Below are positions 8,902 to 17,225 of a stretch of DNA of 64,000 nucleotides, in pieces. Origin of the DNA: UBA11400 sp964550435 (lineage in GTDB: Bacteria; Bacteroidota; Rhodothermia; Balneolales; HLUCCA01). The position numbers were made by a program, and so were the translations under genes. Under the pieces are notes generated by a model. That model did not search any database and was not told the DNA's origin. It saw only the letters and a list, made by a program, of their open reading frames with translations. Position 1 is the first letter of the stretch. Each line of letters opens with the position of its first letter. The stretch is taken from positions 1 to 64,000 of the forward strand of contig CAZJZI010000006.1 of NCBI GenBank assembly GCA_964550435.1, written 5' to 3'.

Positions 8902-9930
8902 ATGCCCATTGGTCCTCATACTCCGATACCAAGAAAAGAAAGCATCAGCGTAGAATACCTGATCAATTCGTTAAAAAAGTCGGTTCGAATTGAATTAGAA
9001 TGTTGTGCAGCACCTGATGCTTGTGCCAATCGCCATATTTATGAACCTGAATTACATCGCCCAGGCTTGGCATTAGCCGGTTACCTGAAACTCTACCAAT
9101 ACCAGCGGATACAAATTCTTGGGAACACGGAGTGTGAGTATCTTGCGAATCTACCTAGAGACCAACAGCTAGCATCGTTCGGGCAGATACTAAGCTATGA
9201 ATTGCCTGTAATTTTCCTTACTCACGGAAACACACTTCCAAATTATTTATTAGAACTAGCCCAACAACATTTTATCCCGGTATTCAAAACCCCGGTAGAG
9301 TCCACCAAATTCATGTTCCAACTGCGGGATTTTCTGGAGGACCAGTTTGCAATTCAGACCGTAGTACATGGGTCTATGGTCGACGTTTATGGAATCGGTA
9401 TCCTGATTTCAGGAAAATCCGGCATTGGTAAAAGTGAGGTTGCCCTTGACTTGGTGGAACGTGGTCATCGATTAGTAGCCGATGATGTTGTTGTATTGAC
9501 CAGAAAAAACAATGTCCTCATGGCTTCAGCCACCGATATGAACAAACATTTTATGGAGATTCGGGGTTTGGGGATCATAGATGTCATGTCAATGTTTGGT
9601 ATCAGATCTGTCCGATATCAGAAACGCCTAGAGGTTGTAATAGATCTTTATTTATGGGATGAGAACACCAAAATAGATCGAACGGGGTTAGAAAAGGAAT
9701 CAATAGCAATAATGGATGTTGCGATTCCCGTAACTCGTCTTCCAATTACACCTGGGAAAAATATCACGGTAATTGCAGAAGTCATAGCTATGAATCATCT
9801 ATTAAATCACTATGGCTATGATGCGGCGATCGCGTTTCAAGACAAGATCAGAAAGAAAATTGCAGAAAAGGGGAACAAACGCACAGGTCCCGACAGGGCC
9901 GTTGATTATTTCGAAGGTGACATTGAATAA
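8902..9930 (+). CDS. hprK: HPr kinase/phosphorylase
   Basis: HprK phosphorylates or dephosphorylates Ser46 of HPr-type proteins. The 342-residue product has the N-terminal substrate-binding domain and the C-terminal kinase domain with P-loop SGKSGIGKSE (about residues 169-178), the catalytic VADDVV and the signature EIRGLGIIDV. Length and motifs are canonical. No HPr, EI or sugar PTS gene is in the window. In many Bacteroidota and relatives hprK occurs without a full PTS and may act in nitrogen or carbon signalling. Here it follows hpf by 2 bp, linking it transcriptionally to ribosome hibernation. Confidence 0.95.
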   Translation: MPIGPHTPIPRKESISVEYLINSLKKSVRIELECCAAPDACANRHIYEPELHRPGLALAGYLKLYQYQRIQILGNTECEYLANLPRDQQLASFGQILSYELPVIFLTHGNTLPNYLLELAQQHFIPVFKTPVESTKFMFQLRDFLEDQFAIQTVVHGSMVDVYGIGILISGKSGIGKSEVALDLVERGHRLVADDVVVLTRKNNVLMASATDMNKHFMEIRGLGIIDVMSMFGIRSVRYQKRLEVVIDLYLWDENTKIDRTGLEKESIAIMDVAIPVTRLPITPGKNITVIAEVIAMNHLLNHYGYDAAIAFQDKIRKKIAEKGNKRTGPDRAVDYFEGDIE

Positions 9931-9952
9931 ACATTTATTCTTCTTAACTTTG
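9923..9952 (+). promoter_or_regulatory. Bacteroidota-type promoter of the M23 peptidase gene
   Basis: TTG at 9923-9925 (overlapping the end of hprK) is followed after 19 bp by TAACTTTG at 9945-9952. This matches the Bacteroidota sigma-A consensus of a -33 TTG and a -7 TAnnTTTG. Transcription should begin near 9958, giving a leader of about 37 nt before the TTG start codon at 9995. Confidence 0.6.
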
Positions 9953-9994
9953 TACCCATATTGTATTAGCTCACAAATATAGCTCTCAGCTCTC

Positions 9995-10969
9995 TTGAGT
10001 ACATTTTACTATTACGATGAAACCGAACAAGGATTTGTTCAGGTAGAATATAAATCTGGTGAACGGTTGATTCATACCGCTTCACAATTACTCCTTTACG
10101 GGTTGGTTATTGCTGGTCTGCTCATAATTCTGTTGTCCACTTATGCAGGTACACCAGCCGAAATTGCCTTAAAAGCAGAGAACAAGGAACTCCTTAGTCA
10201 GCTTACTAAAACTCAAAGTACTATTCGATCTTTAGATGAGGATCTAAAACTACTTGCAAAAAACGACAATGAACTTTACAGAGCAATTCTGGGTCTAGAA
10301 GAAATTTCTGATGATGAGCGTGAGGCAGGTACAGGTGGTAATGATGAGTTAGCTAAATTCGATATTTATAATAGAGATTCTGCTGAGCTATTGAAATGGA
10401 CCGTATCGAATCTTGAAAGTCTTGAGAGGCAAATTAATTTACAGAAACTGAGTCTTGAAGAAATCAAGAAACAGTACAACGAGAACCAGCAGATGATGTT
10501 ACACATCCCTGCCATTCGTCCCATAAACAGTGTAGTAATTAGTGATTTTGGTATGAGAATGCACCCTGTATATAGATTCAGGAGAATGCATGAGGGAATA
10601 GATTTTAGAGCGCGAATAGGAACCCCTATTTACGCAACCGGAGATGGGCGTATTAGTCTAGCTTCCAGATATTCCACGTTCGGATTGACCGTTAAGATTG
10701 ACCACGGATATGGATATGAAAGTTTGTATGCTCATTTGTCTGCATTCGCACCTGGAATGCGACCAGGTAGAAGAGTTCAACGAGGTGAACTTATCGGGTA
10801 TACAGGAAACACTGGGATAGTAGAGGGGCCTCACCTCCACTATGAAATCTATAAAGATGGCCGTCCAGTTAATCCATTAAACTACATGTTTGCCGACGTA
10901 AGTCCCGAAGAATATGTAACCCTTCGTCGATATAATGAAGGTAACGAACTGACTGTTGAGTTGGATTAA
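9995..10969 (+). CDS. Membrane-anchored M23 (LytM/NlpD-type) peptidoglycan endopeptidase
   Basis: The 324-residue protein has a short cytoplasmic N-terminus (YYYDETEQGF), one transmembrane segment (about residues 28-50), a coiled coil (about 55-170), and a C-terminal M23 domain with HEGIDF (H and D zinc ligands) and HLHYE. Such proteins cleave or regulate cross-linked peptidoglycan in the periplasm. The HxxxD and HxH ligands are present, so it is probably active. The start is TTG 9995: no in-frame ATG lies near, and the conserved YYY-rich N-terminus of relatives begins right after it. It has its own promoter at 9923-9952 and ends before the terminator at 11006-11044. Confidence 0.88.
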   Translation: MSTFYYYDETEQGFVQVEYKSGERLIHTASQLLLYGLVIAGLLIILLSTYAGTPAEIALKAENKELLSQLTKTQSTIRSLDEDLKLLAKNDNELYRAILGLEEISDDEREAGTGGNDELAKFDIYNRDSAELLKWTVSNLESLERQINLQKLSLEEIKKQYNENQQMMLHIPAIRPINSVVISDFGMRMHPVYRFRRMHEGIDFRARIGTPIYATGDGRISLASRYSTFGLTVKIDHGYGYESLYAHLSAFAPGMRPGRRVQRGELIGYTGNTGIVEGPHLHYEIYKDGRPVNPLNYMFADVSPEEYVTLRRYNEGNELTVELD

Positions 10970-11005
10970 TAATCCACTTCTGGTTTCTTACACTAAATTT
11001 TATAT

Positions 11006-11044
11006 AAAAAAGGCCGGTTGTGACAAATCACACCGGCCTTTTTA
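11006..11044. terminator. Bidirectional intrinsic terminator
   Basis: The arms AAAAAGGCCGGTTGTGA and TCACACCGGCCTTTTT form a stem of about 16 bp with one bulged base and a CAAA loop. A and T runs at the ends let it act in both directions. It separates the plus-strand M23 gene from the end of the minus-strand nrdJ. Confidence 0.9.
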
Positions 11045-11057
11045 GTATTAGAAGAAA

Positions 11058-14000
11058 TCAGGAACAACCACTTGTTGCCCCACATGTGTTGCATTTCAGA
11101 CAGGTTCCATTACGAACCAATGTCATGCTACCACAATCCCCACAGGCGTCTCCAGTGTATCCCATTTGACGTGCACGATTGTACTTGTCTTCTTGTGATT
11201 CAGAGCTTTTAACTGCTTGTGAGCCTGCTGAAACAGGAGCAGTGACAGGTACCTCCTGTGTGTATGCTGCAATAGGTTCAGTAACAGCAGGTGGTGTTGT
11301 TTGCTTGTTTGCAATACCGATTCCAAGATCTGCATCATTATCAATCGGGCGAAGAGTTCTTTGAAGAATCTCTTCTGGCCCAACATGTGCCAAATCATGT
11401 CTTCCAAGATAGGTAACCGCCAATTCTCGGAAGATGTAATCGATAACAGATGTCGTCATTTTGATATGTGGATTGCCCATTACCATTCCACTTGGTTCAA
11501 ATTTTGTAAACACAAAAGCATCCACAAATTCTTCCAATGGTACCCCGTGTTGGAGTCCAAGTGAAATTGATATTGCAAAACAGTTCATCAAACTTCTGAA
11601 AGCGGCCCCTTCGCGGTGCATATCGATAAATATCTCACCAAGTTGTCCGTTCTCGTACTCACCTGTACGAAGATAAACGCTTTGTCCGCCTATCTTCGAT
11701 TTTTGTGTGTAACCTCCGCGTCTGGTGGGCAGTCTTTGTCTTTCAGCAAGATATTTATGAATGATTCTCTCAGCCGTTTTCACGACTGCATCTTGTGCAG
11801 CTGACAATGCTGGATCTGCGACGTCATTTGTATCTTCATCCTCATCCAAAACCTCAAGTATACTTGAAGTTGAATTCAAAGGTTGGCTCAGTTTTGATCC
11901 ATCACGATACAATGCATTAGCTTTGGTCATCAATTCCCAACTTAGCTGATATGCTTCTTTAAAGTCTTCGACATTAGCTTCATTCGGTAAGTTGATTGTT
12001 TTGGATATAGCCCCTGAAATGAACGGTTGTGCAGCAGCCATCATTTTGATGTGTCCAGCAGCTGAAATGTATCGAGTTCCCTTTCTACCGCATTTATTAG
12101 CACAATCAAACACAGGATAGTGCTCTGCTTTTAGGTGAGGTGCACCTTCAACTGTCATTGTACCGCAAACATAATCGTTCGCTTCCTCTATTTCTTTCTT
12201 GGAAAATCCAAGGTGTTTGAGAAAATCAAAGTTGAAATCATTCAACTGAGCATCTGTCATACCAAGAAAATCTTTACAGAAATCTTCACCCAGCGTCCAG
12301 TGGTTGAATGCAAACTTGATTTCAAATGCTGTTGGTAGTGCAGCTTCTATTGCTTGGATTTTATCGTCTGTGAAACCCACCTGACGTAAACGGTCATGAC
12401 TGATAGAAGTACAGCCCTTCAACGTGCCATTCCCTTTGGCATACTTCACGATATCATCTATCTGAGATTCAGAATAGCCCAGATTCTTGAGTGCGAGTGG
12501 CACACTTTGGTTAATGATTTTGAAGTATCCACCGCCAGCTAACTTCTTGAACTTGACCAAGGCAAAATCTGGCTCAATACCGGTCGTATCGCAATCCATT
12601 ACTAAACCGATGGTTCCGGTTGGAGCTATAACAGTAACCTGTGCATTTCTGTAACCGTGTTTTTCACCCATTAATACAGCGCGGTCAGCGTCTTCTCTGG
12701 CAGCCTTGAGAAGATATCCTGGACAAACTTCGGTATCGATACCAATTGGTTTAACAGTAAGTCCTTCATACTCAGAATTAGACACATTGTATGCTGCACG
12801 GCGATGGTTACGCATTACTCGGAGCATGTGCTCCTTATTGCGCTCGTAGCCCGGGAAGGTTCCTAGTTCAGCTGCCATCTCAGCAGACGTCGCATACGAA
12901 GTCATGTGCATAATAGCCGTAATCGCCCCGGTTGTAGCCATGGCTTCTTTACTATCATACGGAATCCCTTGAACCATTAATAGTGTTCCGATATTAGCGT
13001 AACCGAGTCCAAGTGTGCGGAATTCGTACGACAATTCAGCAATTTCCTTAGATGGAAACTGAGCCATGAGTACTGATATTTCGAGTACTACAGTCCAAAG
13101 TCTGGTGGCGTATCTGAAACTTTCAACCTGAAATTCGTTAGTATTCTGGTCATAGAATTTAATCAGGTTCAGAGATGCAAGATTACATGCAGTATTATCA
13201 AGGAACATATACTCAGAGCATGGATTACTCGCTTTGATTGGTCCATCGGCAGGACAAGTGTGCCATTCGTTGATGGTATCATGGTACTGTGTTCCTGGAT
13301 CAGCGCAGGACCATGCCGCATAAGCGATTTGATCCCAGAGCTCACGAGCTTTAAGAGTTTTCATCGGTTTTGCATCTCTACCCTCTTTTCGGGCTTTACG
13401 CTTCTCAATTCGACCGTATAAATTCCAATCCCCATCATTCTTAACTGCGTCCATAAATGCATTAGGCACACGAACAGAATTGTTAGAATTCTGCCCACTT
13501 ACCGTAGAATATGCCTCAGAATTCCAATCTGTATCATATGTTTCGAACTCAATGTCAGTATAACCCTGAGAAGCAAGTTGAATAACTCGTTCGACATAAT
13601 TCATCGGAACGTGCTCTTTTTTGGCTTCACGAATTGCCTTTGCAAGGTCTTTGTTCTTCTTCGGATCACGTGAAACTACACCGTTATACAAACGCCCCTC
13701 AATCTCAACTGGCTTGTGGCATAGCTGCATTATTTTCTTAAGATGCTTGTTGCATGCCATGGATCCGGCAACAATTGCTGCAACCTTCTCTTCCTCGCGA
13801 ACTTTCCAGTTGATGTAGTCTTCAATGTCCGGATGGTCAAGATCCAAAGTGACCATTTTTGCAGCACGGCGGGTAGTACCACCAGATTTGATTGCGCCAG
13901 CGGCACGATCACCAATTCTGAGGAAACTCATCAGCCCTGAGGACTTTCCACCACCACTCAGTGATTCATTCTCTCCGCGTAGCTCTGAGAAATTTGTTCC

Positions 14001-14696
14001 GGTTCCAGATCCGTATTTAAACAAGCGGGCTTCACGTACCCATAGATCCATTATACCACCCTCGTTGACCAAATCATCATCAATTGATTGGATGAAACAG
14101 GCGTGTGGTTGTGGATGCGTGTAGGCGTCCTCAGACTTTTTGACTTGACCAGATTTTGGTTCTACATAGTAATGACCTTGAGACGGACCATTAATACCAT
14201 ATGCCCAATGAAGGCCAGTATTGAACCATTGTGGGCTATTCGGGGCGACCATCTGAGCCGCAAGCATGTAGCATAGTTCATCATAAAACACTTTTGCGTC
14301 TTGCTCCGAATCAAAGTAATCGTGTTTCCAGCCCCAATAGGTCCAGCAACCTGCCAAACGATTGAAAACTTCACGAGAATCAGTTTCGTTTTTAAATCTG
14401 TCCTTCTCAGGCAGATTACCAAGTGCTTTATCGTCTGATTCAGATCGTTGGAGCCATTTTGGAACCCCTTTTTCAGAAACACGTTTCAGTGAAGTTGGAA
14501 CTCCCGCCTTCCTGAAATACTTTTGGGCGATGATGTCGGTTGCGACCTGTGACCAGGACGATGGTACCATCACATTTTCCATAAGGAAAACACGGGATCC
14601 ATCAGGATTCTTGATTTCTGACTTCCTTGACTCGAATTTCAGTGAGTCATAAGGAGTATTGTCTGTTGATTTTGTATAGTATCTGGTAAACTTCAT
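11058..14696 (-). CDS. nrdJ: Adenosylcobalamin-dependent (class II) ribonucleoside-diphosphate reductase NrdJ
   Basis: NrdJ makes deoxyribonucleotides using a thiyl radical generated from adenosylcobalamin. The 1,212-residue product shows the first redox cysteine in HACFIQSIDDD (about residue 200), NPCSEYMFLDNTACNLASLNL (about 490), APTGTIGLVMDCDTTG, and a C-terminal zinc-ribbon-like region with CGDC and CLKCNTC. Length is typical for the long NrdJ form with the mid-protein insertion and CxxC tail. The gene lies 241 bp downstream of a BtuB-like receptor controlled by a cobalamin riboswitch, tying B12 uptake to its user. The intervening region carries DnaA-box-like sites. No NrdAB genes are in the window, so whether this is the only reductase cannot be seen. 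Confidence 0.97.
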   Translation of the reverse strand: MKFTRYYTKSTDNTPYDSLKFESRKSEIKNPDGSRVFLMENVMVPSSWSQVATDIIAQKYFRKAGVPTSLKRVSEKGVPKWLQRSESDDKALGNLPEKDRFKNETDSREVFNRLAGCWTYWGWKHDYFDSEQDAKVFYDELCYMLAAQMVAPNSPQWFNTGLHWAYGINGPSQGHYYVEPKSGQVKKSEDAYTHPQPHACFIQSIDDDLVNEGGIMDLWVREARLFKYGSGTGTNFSELRGENESLSGGGKSSGLMSFLRIGDRAAGAIKSGGTTRRAAKMVTLDLDHPDIEDYINWKVREEEKVAAIVAGSMACNKHLKKIMQLCHKPVEIEGRLYNGVVSRDPKKNKDLAKAIREAKKEHVPMNYVERVIQLASQGYTDIEFETYDTDWNSEAYSTVSGQNSNNSVRVPNAFMDAVKNDGDWNLYGRIEKRKARKEGRDAKPMKTLKARELWDQIAYAAWSCADPGTQYHDTINEWHTCPADGPIKASNPCSEYMFLDNTACNLASLNLIKFYDQNTNEFQVESFRYATRLWTVVLEISVLMAQFPSKEIAELSYEFRTLGLGYANIGTLLMVQGIPYDSKEAMATTGAITAIMHMTSYATSAEMAAELGTFPGYERNKEHMLRVMRNHRRAAYNVSNSEYEGLTVKPIGIDTEVCPGYLLKAAREDADRAVLMGEKHGYRNAQVTVIAPTGTIGLVMDCDTTGIEPDFALVKFKKLAGGGYFKIINQSVPLALKNLGYSESQIDDIVKYAKGNGTLKGCTSISHDRLRQVGFTDDKIQAIEAALPTAFEIKFAFNHWTLGEDFCKDFLGMTDAQLNDFNFDFLKHLGFSKKEIEEANDYVCGTMTVEGAPHLKAEHYPVFDCANKCGRKGTRYISAAGHIKMMAAAQPFISGAISKTINLPNEANVEDFKEAYQLSWELMTKANALYRDGSKLSQPLNSTSSILEVLDEDEDTNDVADPALSAAQDAVVKTAERIIHKYLAERQRLPTRRGGYTQKSKIGGQSVYLRTGEYENGQLGEIFIDMHREGAAFRSLMNCFAISISLGLQHGVPLEEFVDAFVFTKFEPSGMVMGNPHIKMTTSVIDYIFRELAVTYLGRHDLAHVGPEEILQRTLRPIDNDADLGIGIANKQTTPPAVTEPIAAYTQEVPVTAPVSAGSQAVKSSESQEDKYNRARQMGYTGDACGDCGSMTLVRNGTCLKCNTCGATSGCS

Positions 14697-14816
14697 CGTA
14701 TCGCTTTGGTTTAATGTGCGGGGTTCCGCTTGTGCTATATGGGTAGTTATTCAGGTATGAAAGTTGACGTTTTTTATCACTTTAGCAACCTCAAAACACC
14801 ATTTTTTTTCAACAAC

Positions 14817-14896
14817 TTTTCCACAGTTATCCACCTAATTTTTAAATAGTTGAACTAGAATGCTTAAAGCCATTTTTGTGAATAACATGTGGATAA
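14817..14896. promoter_or_regulatory. Cluster of four DnaA-box-like sites upstream of nrdJ
   Basis: The sites are TTTTCCACA (14817-14825), TTATCCACC (14827-14835, one mismatch), TGTGAATAA (14877-14885) and TGTGGATAA (14888-14896). The last is the exact complement of the strong DnaA box TTATCCACA. They form two facing pairs in an AT-rich stretch, about 120-200 bp before the nrdJ start. DnaA is known to regulate nrdAB in Escherichia coli, so control of nrdJ by DnaA is a reasonable inference. The sequence cannot show binding. Confidence 0.45.
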
Positions 14897-14937
14897 ATTA
14901 GCAGGATTTCGTCCCCACTCTTATGAGTAATGTTTAT

Positions 14938-16827
14938 TTAGAATGTCAATCTTAGACCGATATTCCATGACCTGCCTGGCATAGGATACCCATAAATAAG
15001 TTGATAGGACTCATCGGTGATATTTTGAATTGAAGCAGTGATTCTAATGTCGGATACTGCAGTTTTTAATGTACTAAATACAGTAAGGTTAATAAGATTA
15101 ACGGCTTCCAGATCCAATGAATTCGAATCATTTACCGACCGAGGAGAGGTATAGTCATGGTATAGGGATAAGCCAGTGTTCTCATACTCGAACCGTACTT
15201 CACTCCCACCGCGAAATTCAGGAGAGTAAACAACCCGGTTCCCTTGAAGTGCGCCATTATCACCACGCATGTCATACTCAGCATTCAACCAAGTTAGCGA
15301 TCCAATTAGAGTGGTTGAAATTTCACCCAGAGAATAACTAGTTTCAATAGTAGTCGTCATCCCGGTTGATTTGATCTCATTGACATTATTTGGTGAAAAA
15401 TTGCCACTTGCATCCGGCCACCACAAAATTCCGTTATCAATGGTACTATTAAAGTAACTTGCGCTAAGAATACTTTTTTCAAACTGATACTTAATTCCTA
15501 AATCAGACTTCAATGCCGTTTCAGGTACCAAATCTGGATTTCCAAAACCTGGCCAATATAAGTCATTAAATGTTGGTGGAGCATAATTTCTATTAATGTT
15601 AGCAAGTGCGAATAGTCTTCCAGAAACGATTTCATAGTTAAATCCCAGACCGTAACTCCATGCATTATCAAACTCACTGTATCTATCAAATCTTACTGAT
15701 GGATAGACATTCAAAGCATCTGTCAATGAAAATAGCCCATTAGTTTGGACAAATACTCGGGTCACATTAGTTAGAGTAAAATCTGTGCTCTTAATTTCCG
15801 AGACGTCAAATCCTGTCCTAACTCTTAGCTGATATGTTTCACTAGGCTTATACCTCAGGGAATAACTTAAACTAATTACATCTACATCACTTTTACTATC
15901 AATAGAAAAAATCGGTTCTGAGTAATCCAAACCTATTCGATTGAAAGATGCAACAACTTGCGATTGAGCCTGGCCAGAGTGAATCCAATTACTCCTATGA
16001 ACCAAACGTAATGAACGATCTTTTTGACGGGCAGTAACGCTTGGAAATGATATCGATCCAGGCGCACCTGTCTCACCAGTACTAAACCAAATTGAAAAAT
16101 CACCCCAGTACTTTTGTCCCGAGTATTTTACAGATCCAAGACCTGTAAACTGTTTTTTATCGGCATTCAATCTGGATAATTCGATACCTCCCTCAGTATC
16201 AAACATATAATCATTATCCTGAGATAGATTAACGAGCCCTAATGTGTAGTTCCATCTATTAATAGAACCAGAGGTTCCAATACTGTACTGTTGAGAATTG
16301 AATGAACCCATACTTATTTCAGCAGAAGTACGTGTATCAGATACATTCCCTGATTCCATTAATACCGTCCCACCGATGGCACTGGATCCGTATTCACTAC
16401 TGCCTAAGTAGTTATCTACTGATATTTCATCGAGTAAAACAGCTGGGAATAGCGACAAATCAACTAAACCTAACATGGGATGGTTAAGCTCTATGCCATT
16501 CCAAATAACTTTAACTTGTGATGCGCTGAATCCAATAGAACCTACGGTCTGTGCCTGTCCCGGACCATATGTCCTAACTACAAAACGTGAGTTTCTTTTC
16601 ACGACATCACCAGCCGATAAGAATCCAGCCTCAGGTAATGATTTTACATTGTACCGCTGTATCATTGTAGACAACTTAACATCGGCAACATCAAATCGAT
16701 TCGCGCTAATGTTAATTTCCGGAAGCGAAAGACTGTCGGCTACTTGTGCGAATAAAGGTGTGACTATTACAGATAGCAATAGCCCCGTCAGCAAGCCAAT
16801 GCCTGCTTTAGTGTATATATTTTTCAT
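14938..16827 (-). CDS. TonB-dependent outer-membrane receptor, BtuB-like (cobalamin uptake)
   Basis: This 629-residue protein has a signal peptide (MKNIYTKAGIGLLTGLLLS... ending at FAQ), a plug domain (about residues 60-165; VKVIWNGIELNHP, LGSSEYGSSAIGGTV) and a 22-strand-type barrel ending in an aromatic residue (GLRLTF). No carboxypeptidase-like N-terminal domain is present, unlike the other large receptors here. The short size fits vitamin or siderophore receptors. The complete cobalamin riboswitch in its leader makes B12 or a related corrinoid the probable substrate. The substrate assignment is from regulation and from the neighbouring B12-dependent nrdJ, not from binding residues. Confidence 0.9.
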   Translation of the reverse strand: MKNIYTKAGIGLLTGLLLSVIVTPLFAQVADSLSLPEINISANRFDVADVKLSTMIQRYNVKSLPEAGFLSAGDVVKRNSRFVVRTYGPGQAQTVGSIGFSASQVKVIWNGIELNHPMLGLVDLSLFPAVLLDEISVDNYLGSSEYGSSAIGGTVLMESGNVSDTRTSAEISMGSFNSQQYSIGTSGSINRWNYTLGLVNLSQDNDYMFDTEGGIELSRLNADKKQFTGLGSVKYSGQKYWGDFSIWFSTGETGAPGSISFPSVTARQKDRSLRLVHRSNWIHSGQAQSQVVASFNRIGLDYSEPIFSIDSKSDVDVISLSYSLRYKPSETYQLRVRTGFDVSEIKSTDFTLTNVTRVFVQTNGLFSLTDALNVYPSVRFDRYSEFDNAWSYGLGFNYEIVSGRLFALANINRNYAPPTFNDLYWPGFGNPDLVPETALKSDLGIKYQFEKSILSASYFNSTIDNGILWWPDASGNFSPNNVNEIKSTGMTTTIETSYSLGEISTTLIGSLTWLNAEYDMRGDNGALQGNRVVYSPEFRGGSEVRFEYENTGLSLYHDYTSPRSVNDSNSLDLEAVNLINLTVFSTLKTAVSDIRITASIQNITDESYQLIYGYPMPGRSWNIGLRLTF

Positions 16828-16881
16828 GATTGAATTTATTAGTCTGGACTTTTTTTCCCGAAAGTCATTGACAAACGATTA

Positions 16882-17037
16882 ACTCGGCAGGTCTCCTGGC
16901 TCTTCTTATTCATAATTCGCCTTCCCGCTCTTAATGCAGTGGCAACGATGAGATTATGAAATGGTTCAGAATTACAGTTGCGGGTACAGCCACCGTTTCT
17001 CACGGTGTTCCCTATTAATCCATTGTTGGAACCGATA
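16882..17037 (-). promoter_or_regulatory. Cobalamin riboswitch
   Basis: Read on the minus strand, the region holds the landmarks of the class I cobalamin aptamer in order: GGTTCC at the start, AATAGGGAACACCGTG, GGTGGCTGTACCCGCAACTG, TTGCCACTG, GGGAAGGCG and the B12 box AGCCAGGAGACCTGCC. It lies about 55-60 bp before the start codon of the BtuB-like receptor. In the leader after it, GACTTT and AAAGTC (16847-16866) can form a small hairpin close to the start, a possible part of the expression platform. High cobalamin should repress the receptor. Confidence 0.97.
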
Positions 17038-17225
17038 CTCGTAGATCAAAGAACTACGCAAGTATAACTCCTAACAATGTTCTAATCAATTTTACTTATC
17101 GACCAGTTTTCCACATAATCTGTCAAATAGTATATCATTTACAGTAATACTTATAACGAGACACTCCATCTATTTTCTTAAATTCGCAGGATATAAAGAC
17201 AAATATTCACGGGAACTCTTAAAAT

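Noticed and set aside
14817..14896. Chromosome replication origin suggested by DnaA boxes
   Set aside because: Only about four boxes are present, and no dnaA, dnaN, gidA or similar origin gene is nearby. The skew could not be computed, so promoter regulation of nrdJ is the simpler reading.
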